A stretch of 7,613 nucleotides of DNA. Origin: Methanobacteriota archaeon. Its GTDB lineage: Archaea; Thermoplasmatota; E2; DHVEG-1. The notes under the pieces are model-generated. The model had not been told where the DNA came from and searched no databases. It saw only the letters and a list, made by a program, of their open reading frames with translations. Below, piece by piece: positions 1 to 6,684 of this stretch (its first letter is position 1; each line of letters begins with the position of its first letter). Both the position numbers and the translations under genes were made by a program. Location: the NCBI GenBank assembly GCA_903930505.1, contig CAIYYQ010000441.1, positions 1 to 7,613 of the forward strand. Direction: 5' to 3'.

Positions 1-1105
1 CGTGCATCGATTTACCGCTTTTCCACCCGTTGTTGACGAAGTTGTTCCGTGAGAACGTATTGAAATTGCATCTGTCCATGCGGGTGCCATTGTACCAGTT
101 GTCCTTTATCAGGTTGTTGAGGACAATATTATGGTCACAATAGCCATGATAAGGATAGAGCCAGATGCCACCGCTCATGAACCCGATGCCGATGGGGTTG
201 TTGAGTATCTCATTTCTCGTAATCAGGTTGCAATCTGAATGGACAAGGCGTATCCCGAAATCAACCGTGTTTTCAATCTTGCAGTTTTTTACGGTTATAC
301 CACGTGAGAAACAGAGTTCTACTCCGTCGGTGACACGGCTGATGTGCAGACCATAGACGTTCCCACCGACGCAGTTCGCCAGAATCACCTGACCCGCATC
401 AGATGGCACGTTCACCTTCGTCTGATTCTTGTAGTAATAAACTGGTTTCCCATTCACTGTGTTGCTCGTGTCGATTTCATGCAGGAAATCATCGGCGGTA
501 TCACCGTCGAGAGCCACGCTGACGCCTTCCATGTGGTTTCCACGCAGTGTGCAATTCTGCGAATTTATGAGCCATATGCCGTCGTAGTTGCAGTGGATGG
601 TATTGTTTATAATGAAAGCGTCTCTTGCATCACGAATCCAGATGCCGTAGTTCGTCTGAAGACAAATCGTGTTAACAACGTGAACGCTGTCCGAACAGAT
701 TTCGATACAGGCATCGTTGGGATATTTCTGCCCTTGGCCCCCGTTCCTTGCTGTGAGATTCTCTATATGCACGGATGGTGCGGTGACGAGAATGACATCC
801 CCTTCTTCCTCGCTATTGATCGTCGTTGTATATCTGTTCTCCCCTACAAGTCTTACAGACTTATACACATAGACTTCTTCGTTGTAGATACCACTGTATA
901 TGAAGATAGTGTCTCCGTTTTCTGCGTCATTGATAGCGTCGTTTATTCGTGAATAGTTTCCTGGTCCGTCTCCGCCCACGTATAGCCTTCTGCCGTCGAT
1001 GGTATGTTGCAGAGGGACAGATGAAGACGGTATGACACCTATTTGCAAAATAAGTAAGATCATCACAATAGCGATAGCGGTATCCTGAATTTTTTTCGGA
1101 ACCAT
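1..1105 (-). CDS. NosD-like right-handed beta-helix secreted protein (partial, C-terminus outside the window)
   Basis: The frame is open from an ATG at 1105 to the left edge, giving 368 residues with no stop. An in-frame TGA two codons upstream fixes the start, and AAGGA lies 7 nt before it. Residues 1-30 are a signal peptide or anchor (KK, then a hydrophobic run around 9-25). LYVGGDGPGNYSRINDAIND (41-60) followed by ENGDTIFIYSGIYNE is the typical opening of archaeal NosD/pectate-lyase-like beta-helix proteins. From about 110 onward, short repeats rich in N, I, G and V (such as NNTI, GIWL, NLITRNEI) look like beta-helix rungs. VNGKPVYYYKNQT (217-229) is the insert commonly seen in archaeal NosD-type proteins. 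The protein is probably exported and binds carbohydrate or sits on the surface; no catalytic residues can be assigned. G+C is visibly higher than in the adjacent transporter genes. I see no functional link to the peptide cluster; it is simply downstream on the same strand. Confidence 0.88.
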   Translation of the reverse strand, partial: MVPKKIQDTAIAIVMILLILQIGVIPSSSVPLQHTIDGRRLYVGGDGPGNYSRINDAINDAENGDTIFIYSGIYNEEVYVYKSVRLVGENRYTTTINSEEEGDVILVTAPSVHIENLTARNGGQGQKYPNDACIEICSDSVHVVNTICLQTNYGIWIRDARDAFIINNTIHCNYDGIWLINSQNCTLRGNHMEGVSVALDGDTADDFLHEIDTSNTVNGKPVYYYKNQTKVNVPSDAGQVILANCVGGNVYGLHISRVTDGVELCFSRGITVKNCKIENTVDFGIRLVHSDCNLITRNEILNNPIGIGFMSGGIWLYPYHGYCDHNIVLNNLIKDNWYNGTRMDRCNFNTFSRNNFVNNGWKSGKSMH

Positions 1106-1135
1106 ATGTCAGTCCTTGAATGCTGATGAGAAATA

Positions 1136-1153
1136 ATATATTGTACAATATAT
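1136..1153. repeat. 18-bp perfect palindrome over the beta-helix promoter
   Basis: ATATATTGTACAATATAT is its own reverse complement across all 18 bases. It overlaps the upstream side of the TATA box of the beta-helix gene, so it could be a dimeric repressor or activator site. AT-rich palindromes do arise by chance, but the central TTGTACAA is not simple AT repeat. No regulator is encoded in the window. Confidence 0.5.
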
Positions 1154-1157
1154 AAAA
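1150..1157 (-). promoter_or_regulatory. TATA box for the beta-helix gene
   Basis: The minus strand reads TTTTATAT about 48 nt upstream of the ATG at 1105. Archaeal spacing (about 26 nt from TATA centre to start site) would put transcription start near 1127, leaving a short 5' leader that contains the AAGGA at 1113-1117. The beta-helix gene therefore probably has its own promoter and does not depend on the ABC operon. Confidence 0.45.
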
Positions 1158-1298
1158 GGTTTTGTTCTGATTCATTTTACAGAAGATAACTATTTTTATT
1201 TTATTAAATTAATAAATTTATATGGAGGGGGAGACTTGAGCATCAAATTACCAGTAATATTTAATAGTTACTACGAGTCCTATGTTAGTTTTTCTGCC

Positions 1299-2306
1299 TT
1301 AATACCCATAAATAGTTCCAGATTTTCTTCCTTTGTTAAGGAGTTTGTTGAAAATGATATATCCTCCAACAACCATCACAACAAAGAAAATGATGAGTGG
1401 AACGACATTTTCCCAATAACTTAATATTCCTTCTCCGCCGATTAAACTCGCACGAATTGCATTGAATGCATATGTTAACGGTAAACAATAGGATACTGGT
1501 TGAATCCATCCGGGTAGAATCTGTATAGGGATATATACACCGCAGAAAAACATCATGATTGTTTGTATGAGCGAAGCAGCAGGGCCAATCTGTTTATACG
1601 TTATGGTAAGCCCGCCTAAGATCAATCCAAGACCCCACATCGTTAACAGCGAAAGGGCAATGACTGAGATTAAGCCCAATACAGCAAGAGGATTGCCGAC
1701 GTTGAGATTAACCCCTAACACATAGATAAATACAATTAATGTAGAGATGCTTCCAATAAGAGAACCACTGATCCCCATTAATAAAGAAGCAAACGGTAAA
1801 ACTCTTACGCCGTATTTGCTAGGGATCATTATTTCAAACATACCCGTATATTGTTCCTGTCGAATTCTACTTGTAGCTATCATGTACCCTGATAGTAACA
1901 TTGGCCAGGCGATCATTCCCACCAAGATAAAGCTGAGAAAATTATATCCACCATAGTTCAGTAACCCCCCAGACATAGATGTCATCATCAATTCGACAAA
2001 TGGTTTCCCGACAATCCAATATAATACAAGCATGATAAACATACTAAAAAAGGTGAATATAACCTGAAATTTATAGGATATAAAGACGCGAAAACCTCGT
2101 CTGATAAATGCTCCAGTGATTCGGAAAGAACCAGAACCACCCATGAGATACCAGACAAGTCCAACTGAGAAATAGATAAGGATAAGGGGAATGACGCAGG
2201 AGGCTGTTGCAAGAAATGCATCTGTATTGAAATGTTGTAATGCGATAGCAACTGAAGAAATAAGTATGACGATAAATGATGCGAGAACGATTATTTTATT
2301 ATTCAA
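1299..2306 (-). CDS. ABC-2 type transporter permease
   Basis: This is the membrane subunit of the ABC transporter encoded with the ATPase immediately upstream. The protein has 335 residues counted from the TTG at 2306. That start is preceded by AGGTGAT at good spacing and overlaps the ATPase stop by 8 nt, a typical coupled junction; the GTG and ATG codons further upstream lie inside the conserved ATPase C-terminus and lack a well-placed SD. About eight hydrophobic segments are visible (roughly 5-24, 31-55, 80-99, 122-144, 168-199, 205-236, 243-264 and 300-320). The family signature is FFCGVYIPIQILPGW followed by PLTYAFNAIRASLIGG (253-291), as in DrrB/NatB-like ABC-2 proteins. Canonical members begin near residue 60 of this protein, so the first two segments look like an N-terminal extension. 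The role is export of a substrate, possibly the modified peptide, or self-protection; the substrate is inferred only from context. Confidence 0.9.
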   Translation of the reverse strand: MNNKIIVLASFIVILISSVAIALQHFNTDAFLATASCVIPLILIYFSVGLVWYLMGGSGSFRITGAFIRRGFRVFISYKFQVIFTFFSMFIMLVLYWIVGKPFVELMMTSMSGGLLNYGGYNFLSFILVGMIAWPMLLSGYMIATSRIRQEQYTGMFEIMIPSKYGVRVLPFASLLMGISGSLIGSISTLIVFIYVLGVNLNVGNPLAVLGLISVIALSLLTMWGLGLILGGLTITYKQIGPAASLIQTIMMFFCGVYIPIQILPGWIQPVSYCLPLTYAFNAIRASLIGGEGILSYWENVVPLIIFFVVMVVGGYIIFNKLLNKGRKSGTIYGY

Positions 2307-3288
2307 TGGAATCACCTGTAATTCGTAAAAATACATCCTCCATGGTTGGTACACATGAATTGATCTGGTTGATTTGCAATCCGTTTGATTTGATCAATTC
2401 CAATATCGGATAAATGTTTTCATGAATCGCCCGACAATGAATTCGCAATGTCGTTGGATTTATTAGATAAACACGTTCAATTTTATTAATATTTTTTATC
2501 TTCTCAATCAACGTTTCGTTCATCTCTTTTAACTCTATTTGGATGACTTCCACCTCTTCTGCGAATTTCTTTAGCGTCTCAGGTTTTTCCTCAGCTAGTT
2601 TCTTTCCCTGATTTAGAATCAATACCCTGTCACAGAGATTTCCTGCTTCTTCAATCCTATGCGTAGAGTAAATAATTGTTTTCCCTCTTTTTGCCAAATC
2701 TCTTGTTAACTTCCCGATATCCCGAGAGGTTTTTACATCTAAACCAGCGGTTGGCTCATCAAACAACAAAAGTTCAGGATCATTTAATAACGCTCGTGCA
2801 ATGGCAAGTTTATGTTTCATCCCTGTCGAATATTCTAAAAACATCGTATCTGCCTTATCTTCGAGACCAACTAAAGCCAAGACCTCGTCAATTCTATCTT
2901 TTGTAACCTCTTTTTTCACCCCAAATAACGAACAAAAGAAATCAAGGTTTTGTCGCCCTGATATCCTCCAATGAAACGTTCGCTCGTATTCCCCGAGACT
3001 GAGACCTATTTTATCTTTTACTTTTTTTTCTTCTTTGGGTAATTTATAATTTAAAACTTCCACTTCTCCACCGTCAGGAAGAAGTATTGTAGCCAGGATT
3101 TTGATCAATGTTGTTTTACCAGCGCCATTCGGGCCTAGCAATCCATAGATTTCTCCCTTTTTAACAGAAAATGATAAACCATTCAATGCTGTGATTTCTT
3201 GAGCAAAATCTCCTTTCTTCAATAATTTTTTAAAAGAAAATGAGGTTTTATATTTCTTAACCAATGAATCTACTTTTATCGCGTTCAT
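2299..3288 (-). CDS. ABC transporter ATP-binding protein
   Basis: The nucleotide-binding subunit has 329 residues. The ATG at 3288 is preceded by AAAGGAG with 5 nt spacing. Visible motifs in order: Walker A GPNGAGKTT (52-60), a Q-loop region in which the usual Gln is replaced (SLGEYERTFHW, 97-107, as in several DrrA/NatA-type ATPases), signature YSTGM (153-157), Walker B LLLFDEP (173-179) with catalytic Glu178, D-loop GLD (182-184) and switch His210. Residues after about 235 form the extra C-terminal domain of the multidrug/antibiotic-export class, ending in the usual MEDVFLRITG. All catalytic residues are present, so it should be active at the inner face of the membrane. It is coupled to the permease by an 8-nt overlap. 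It lies 132 nt downstream of the C25 peptidase stop, with possible operator repeats in that gap. Confidence 0.95.
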   Translation of the reverse strand: MNAIKVDSLVKKYKTSFSFKKLLKKGDFAQEITALNGLSFSVKKGEIYGLLGPNGAGKTTLIKILATILLPDGGEVEVLNYKLPKEEKKVKDKIGLSLGEYERTFHWRISGRQNLDFFCSLFGVKKEVTKDRIDEVLALVGLEDKADTMFLEYSTGMKHKLAIARALLNDPELLLFDEPTAGLDVKTSRDIGKLTRDLAKRGKTIIYSTHRIEEAGNLCDRVLILNQGKKLAEEKPETLKKFAEEVEVIQIELKEMNETLIEKIKNINKIERVYLINPTTLRIHCRAIHENIYPILELIKSNGLQINQINSCVPTMEDVFLRITGDSIE

Positions 3289-3307
3289 TATACTCCTTTG
3301 TAGAAAA

Positions 3308-3357
3308 ATACCAAACTACTGGAAATTACTGGTAAAGAGATGGTATTTCTCAAATAC
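3308..3357. promoter_or_regulatory. Repeat-rich control region upstream of the ABC operon
   Basis: The 132-nt gap between the peptidase stop and the ATPase start holds three structures. Two tandem 10-mers (AAACTACTGG at 3313-3322, AAATTACTGG at 3323-3332) differ at one base and are one helical turn apart. GTATTT-CTC-AAATAC (3343-3357) is a perfect 6-3-6 inverted repeat. ATACCA (3308-3313) and TGGTAT (3341-3346) form an outer inverted pair. A weak TATA-like stretch on the minus strand (3371-3379) would place transcription start near the 6-3-6 repeat. Together this suggests a regulated promoter for the transporter, which fits substrate-inducible export, but no site can be proven by eye. Confidence 0.35.
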
Positions 3358-3420
3358 TAAATTAAGTAATGATATATTACATAATAAAACATTTCCTTTT
3401 CTTTTAACATTAATAATTAT

Positions 3421-4866
3421 TTACTCATCTTTTGGGTATCCACCAATTTTAAGACTTGGGTCACCAAATAGAATCCATTTTTGAACAATTTGACAGTCCT
3501 GTTGTGTATTATACGGGGCATTTCCTGTAGAGGCACCAGGGGGCTCACTCCAATTGATTGGAAATGCATGAAGATAATCCGTGAGTGCCTGTTTGATTGC
3601 GTCGCCAATTATTTGAACATGATCTTGTCCTATTCTTTTTAAAAACTCTAGCTCTAAATAACCGCTTTTCATTTCGATACAATCTGATATTCCATTATTG
3701 TTATAATCACCGCTTGCCCCATAACAACCCGCTGTATAACCAAGCGTTGCAATTGCACCACCTGTGTTTATTCTTACCAACCGCCAACTCATGCATTCCT
3801 TTTTGTAATCAAACTCACTAATACCACATCCACCTAAGATAACTATGGGCAGTTCCTCCTTGTTTGTAAGTGAAAAGACATTCTGGTTATCCCAATTTAT
3901 TCGTCTTAAGCGCCAAAAAATATACGGTCCATAGGTCATCCAACCGCTAGGATCCCCATGCCCTGAAAAATACACGAAACCTGCGCCACTAGAGATTGCT
4001 TTATTAATTGTGTTTTTATTTAAATTTCTCTTTGACGCCCAGAGTTTTGTTGCAATGAAATTGCCCATATATTCCAGTGCTTTCCCAGTGACCAATTCTC
4101 CTTCATATGTATTTGGTAGTGCGAGACGTCCTTCTTTATCTGTATCACCACCACAGACAATCATCCGATAAAACCAACCTGATCCATAGGTTTGATCTTC
4201 GTAATCAATGATTTTGTCAACAACGATTCGAAGTTCGTCTCTGTTTTTACAAGGAAGTCTCCCTACCGCAACATCTGGATACAAATCTAGAATATCTCGA
4301 TCTGTGGTAGAGCTTGTCCATTCTGCAAAAATATCGTTCCCGCTGGAATCCCAGTCTTCAAATTCATATTGCTTTGATGAGGAATTAAAACGGTAGATAT
4401 CCGCATAATACAAATCACTAATATATCCTGTTGTACGAAGAGGGTCATCTTTAGTATAAAGATGGGTATATCGAACAGGCATTGTTTGGTTATCACCAAT
4501 TAAAAAAACGTATTTAATGTTCCATTGTTCAAGAGCGTTTTTAATAAAATATTTTATTTTTTCTGGATTATCACGACCTTGAACAGGGAAATAATTACTG
4601 TCATAGATCTCAGGCAGTGTTACCATAATTGTACGGATATTGTGGCGTTGTTTATGAGCAACCAATGGTTCAAGTAAATCTGAATATTCTGCTGAGGTAA
4701 TAATAAGTAAATCATAGGTCCTATTAATTATCAAACATTGATGTAAAAGTAAAGGCGCTTCTGAAAAATTTTTAATATTTTCTTTATTCTCATTTTGCGC
4801 TATTGTTACTGAAGGTATTAAAAATAAGGATACTACTATTATACTAAATACCTTCATTTTGTTCAT
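3421..4866 (-). CDS. Secreted C25 (gingipain-like) cysteine peptidase
   Basis: The start used here is the ATG at 4866 (481 residues), because a TATA box centred 25 nt upstream predicts a leaderless transcript beginning there; an in-frame ATG at 4875 would add three residues. Residues 1-23 form a signal peptide (MNKMKVFSIIVVSLFLIPSV, then an AQ cleavage region). The rest matches family C25: YDLLIITSAEYSDLLEPLV near the N-terminus, KYVFLIGD, SDLYYADIY, then PDVAVGRLPCKN. The catalytic dyad is His303 in YFSGHGD and Cys347 in VILGGCG, and the C-terminal ILFGDPSLKIGGYP is typical of the fold. The protein is little more than signal plus catalytic region, with no visible Ig-like, adhesion or sorting domain. 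It should act outside the membrane. Lying between the SPASM enzyme and the ABC transporter, it is a good candidate for trimming an exported peptide; a general digestive role is the alternative. Confidence 0.92.
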   Translation of the reverse strand: MNKMKVFSIIVVSLFLIPSVTIAQNENKENIKNFSEAPLLLHQCLIINRTYDLLIITSAEYSDLLEPLVAHKQRHNIRTIMVTLPEIYDSNYFPVQGRDNPEKIKYFIKNALEQWNIKYVFLIGDNQTMPVRYTHLYTKDDPLRTTGYISDLYYADIYRFNSSSKQYEFEDWDSSGNDIFAEWTSSTTDRDILDLYPDVAVGRLPCKNRDELRIVVDKIIDYEDQTYGSGWFYRMIVCGGDTDKEGRLALPNTYEGELVTGKALEYMGNFIATKLWASKRNLNKNTINKAISSGAGFVYFSGHGDPSGWMTYGPYIFWRLRRINWDNQNVFSLTNKEELPIVILGGCGISEFDYKKECMSWRLVRINTGGAIATLGYTAGCYGASGDYNNNGISDCIEMKSGYLELEFLKRIGQDHVQIIGDAIKQALTDYLHAFPINWSEPPGASTGNAPYNTQQDCQIVQKWILFGDPSLKIGGYPKDE

Positions 4867-4886
4867 AATAATCATTATTCGATGGC

Positions 4887-4895
4887 TTATATAAA
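4887..4895 (-). promoter_or_regulatory. TATA box for the C25 peptidase (probably leaderless)
   Basis: The minus strand reads TTTATATAA in the 73-nt gap after the radical SAM gene, preceded by a purine-rich BRE-like stretch (GAAAGAT). Its centre is 25 nt from the ATG at 4866, and no SD precedes either candidate ATG. This fits a leaderless mRNA and separate transcription of the peptidase gene, perhaps in addition to read-through from upstream. Confidence 0.45.
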
Positions 4896-4939
4896 TATCT
4901 TTCTTATAGATATATTGTTGAGATAATATTATGTATTGT

Positions 4940-6334
4940 TCAAGTTGCAGATTTTATATTATCGAAATTTACCTTTACATGGTGATTCTTGCTAGATAAG
5001 CAGTCTTTGATATAGAGTTTTATATGGTCTTTGAAGTTATATTTATAGAATGGACAATATACAGAGTTAAATGTACCGTTTTCGGTATAAGCAATCCCGA
5101 GGCAACCTCCGCCACAAAAAGCTACGATATCGCATTTTCTGCATTCTTCAAAGTCTACAGATGTTCGTTTCCAAAATATATCTGTTTTTTCTTTGAAAAT
5201 TATTGGGTTATTAAAAAGATGCCCGATTACAAAAACATTATTGTTTCTAACTCCAACACCATCCATACAAGGAATGATACTTCCGTCAGGATTAAAAGAT
5301 AAATTTTTTGGAATATACGCTCCACAAAAGGTGATACGAGGGACGGCAGTACCGCTATTAAAGCCGAGTTCACGTGCCTTGCAGATTAACTCTAAGTTGT
5401 CTTTACTCCAATCAAAAACAGATATACATTCATATTTACATTTTTTTCCTTCTCCAAGATTTCCAAGTACTTGACCAAAAGATATGGAGAGATTTCTTCG
5501 TTGAAACCCTTGAGATTTTAATATTTTTAAAAATTCTATCGCATTTTCTTTATTTGTTTTATCGATATTTATTCGAAGACTTACAGAGTTTAATTCTAAG
5601 GAATTTTTTAACCCAGCCATTACATCGTTAAAACTACCTTTACCGTTTTTATATGGTCGTCTTTTATTATGTATGTCGGACAAACCATCGATTGTTAATT
5701 GAACAGAAGAATAGTCATACATTTTTAAAAAATCTTTAATTTTATCTGTTATTAGAGAACCATTTGTGACTAATCTTACATGTATCTTTATATCGCTGGG
5801 TAATCTCTCTTTTAGAGTTTTTAAAATACGTTTCATCAGATTGAATTTTAATAATGGTTCCCCGCCATAAAAAATGATGTTAAGTTCTTTCTGTTTAGAT
5901 TCTTTTATTTTTTCTACTACAAAATCTATACTTTTTTCAGCGACTTCCCATGACATATCAATGTTTTGTTTTTCTTCGTAACAATATATGCATCTGAAAT
6001 TACATTTCATTGTTAAAACCCATGTGAAAGAATATGAAGAACTATTTCGATAAGTTTCGATTGTTTCTCGTAATAACTGATCTTCGTCAGCAGATGCTTT
6101 AACCAGAATATGGTTGTTCAACAGTTCTTTTATGGCTTTCTCATAAACCGGATTATTATTACAAACATCCTTTGGATTTATTGGTACTTTAAATTTCTCT
6201 AGAAGATTTTCTAGTTCATTATCGATAACAGCAATTTGACCGGATATATTTGAAAATAATGTTGTTTTACCATTATCTAATTCGATTCTTAACAATCGCT
6301 TTGATTTTACTATTTTTTCATCCGGTATATCCAT
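4940..6334 (-). CDS. Radical SAM/SPASM peptide-modifying enzyme (RiPP maturase)
   Basis: The enzyme has 464 residues from the ATG at 6334, which has GGAG 9 nt upstream; a TTG at 6355 would add seven residues but has no SD. Residues 1-85 form a small N-terminal domain that could be a PqqD-like peptide-recognition element (fold not provable by eye). The radical SAM core carries CNFRCIYC (Cys111, Cys115, Cys118), which binds the SAM-cleaving [4Fe-4S] cluster, then YGGEP (156-160), VTNGS and QLTIDG. The SPASM region has seven Cys: 337 and 356 (the latter in NPDGSIIPC, the GX4C element), 398, 401, 407, 411 and 427, fitting the CX2CX5CX3C...C consensus for two auxiliary Fe-S clusters. Such enzymes modify ribosomal peptides, for example by Cys thioether crosslinks (sacti-/ranthipeptides) or other C-C and C-X bonds. 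The Cys-rich peptide gene just upstream is the likely substrate. Anaerobic SulMod maturases share this architecture and are a less likely alternative. Confidence 0.93.
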   Translation of the reverse strand: MDIPDEKIVKSKRLLRIELDNGKTTLFSNISGQIAVIDNELENLLEKFKVPINPKDVCNNNPVYEKAIKELLNNHILVKASADEDQLLRETIETYRNSSSYSFTWVLTMKCNFRCIYCYEEKQNIDMSWEVAEKSIDFVVEKIKESKQKELNIIFYGGEPLLKFNLMKRILKTLKERLPSDIKIHVRLVTNGSLITDKIKDFLKMYDYSSVQLTIDGLSDIHNKRRPYKNGKGSFNDVMAGLKNSLELNSVSLRINIDKTNKENAIEFLKILKSQGFQRRNLSISFGQVLGNLGEGKKCKYECISVFDWSKDNLELICKARELGFNSGTAVPRITFCGAYIPKNLSFNPDGSIIPCMDGVGVRNNNVFVIGHLFNNPIIFKEKTDIFWKRTSVDFEECRKCDIVAFCGGGCLGIAYTENGTFNSVYCPFYKYNFKDHIKLYIKDCLSSKNHHVKVNFDNIKSAT

Positions 6335-6401
6335 AAATTCTAACTCCAGATCCAATTGATTATTAAATCTCTATATCCTTTTCTAATTCTTCACCTCAGG
6401 G

Positions 6402-6410
6402 AAAAAAAAA
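6402..6410 (-). terminator. T9 tract between the peptide gene and the maturase
   Basis: On the minus strand a run of nine T lies 74 nt after the peptide stop codon and 68 nt before the maturase ATG. Archaeal RNA polymerase terminates at oligo-T without needing a hairpin. Partial termination here would make the precursor transcript more abundant than the maturase transcript, a common arrangement for RiPP operons. Efficiency cannot be judged from sequence. Confidence 0.4.
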
Positions 6411-6484
6411 TAGAAAGTTGTATCCGAATCAAGGAAAGATTTGTTATTTCTGTATGATACTAGCATCTTTGTGTGTAATGAACT

Positions 6485-6673
6485 TTAGTGACCAATAACT
6501 GATGATTCTGATTCAGCTATCGTTGATTCGGTTGTCGTTGAGACACCTACGATATCGAGGAAACATGAGCGACAGATACAACCATCCCAGCTGCGGCAGA
6601 AGCAACTATCAATTGGGATACAACGAATCATACAATCGCCGCCGGTTCCCGGTCCAATCCAGATCAATTCCAT
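6485..6673 (-). CDS. Small Cys-rich peptide, candidate RiPP precursor
   Basis: The peptide has 62 residues. The ATG at 6673 is preceded by a complete SD (GGAGGTGA, 3 nt spacing), and an in-frame TGA two codons upstream excludes a longer N-terminus. Seven Cys fall within residues 14-37, spaced C-x3-C-x5-C-x-C-x5-C-x-C-x2-C. Within this, CFCRS (24-28) and CICRS (32-36) form an 8-residue repeat. Cys18-Asp22 and Cys26-Asp30 are CX3D motifs, the pattern crosslinked in some ranthipeptides. Before the Cys block there is only a 13-residue head (MELIWIGPGTGGD). After it comes a Ser/Thr/Glu-rich tail with no Cys (38-62) that may act as a follower. There is no signal peptide and no Lys. Codon use is richer in G+C than in the maturase. 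I do not recognise a named family; the precursor role is inferred from size, Cys pattern, SD strength and position directly upstream of a SPASM enzyme. A small metal-binding protein is the main alternative. Confidence 0.72.
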   Translation of the reverse strand: MELIWIGPGTGGDCMIRCIPIDSCFCRSWDGCICRSCFLDIVGVSTTTESTIAESESSVIGH

Positions 6674-6676
6674 TTT

Positions 6677-6684
6677 TCACCTCC
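6677..6684 (-). promoter_or_regulatory. Perfect 8-base Shine-Dalgarno of the peptide gene
   Basis: GGAGGTGA on the minus strand is a full match to the complement of the archaeal 16S rRNA 3' end and lies 3 nt before the ATG at 6673. No other gene in the window has so complete a site. This settles the start and implies high translation, as expected for a precursor peptide. Confidence 0.85.

Noticed and set aside
344..952. 202-codon open frame on the plus strand
   Set aside because: It lies wholly antisense to the well-supported beta-helix gene and its translation has no recognisable domain.
927..1175. 82-codon minus-strand frame with a signal-peptide-like start
   Set aside because: It runs out of frame with the beta-helix N-terminus, and its start lies upstream of the probable TATA box, so it would not be transcribed from it; the region after about residue 25 is the shifted beta-helix frame.
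1236..1424. Plus-strand frame with TTG start behind GGAGGGGGAG
   Set aside because: The SD-like sequence is striking, but two thirds of the frame is antisense to the permease C-terminus and the product resembles nothing known.
5024..5631. Three overlapping plus-strand frames of 85-93 codons
   Set aside because: All are antisense shadows of the SPASM maturase.
6335..6355. TTG at 6355 as start of the maturase
   Set aside because: There is no SD before it, while the in-frame ATG at 6334 has GGAG at workable spacing.
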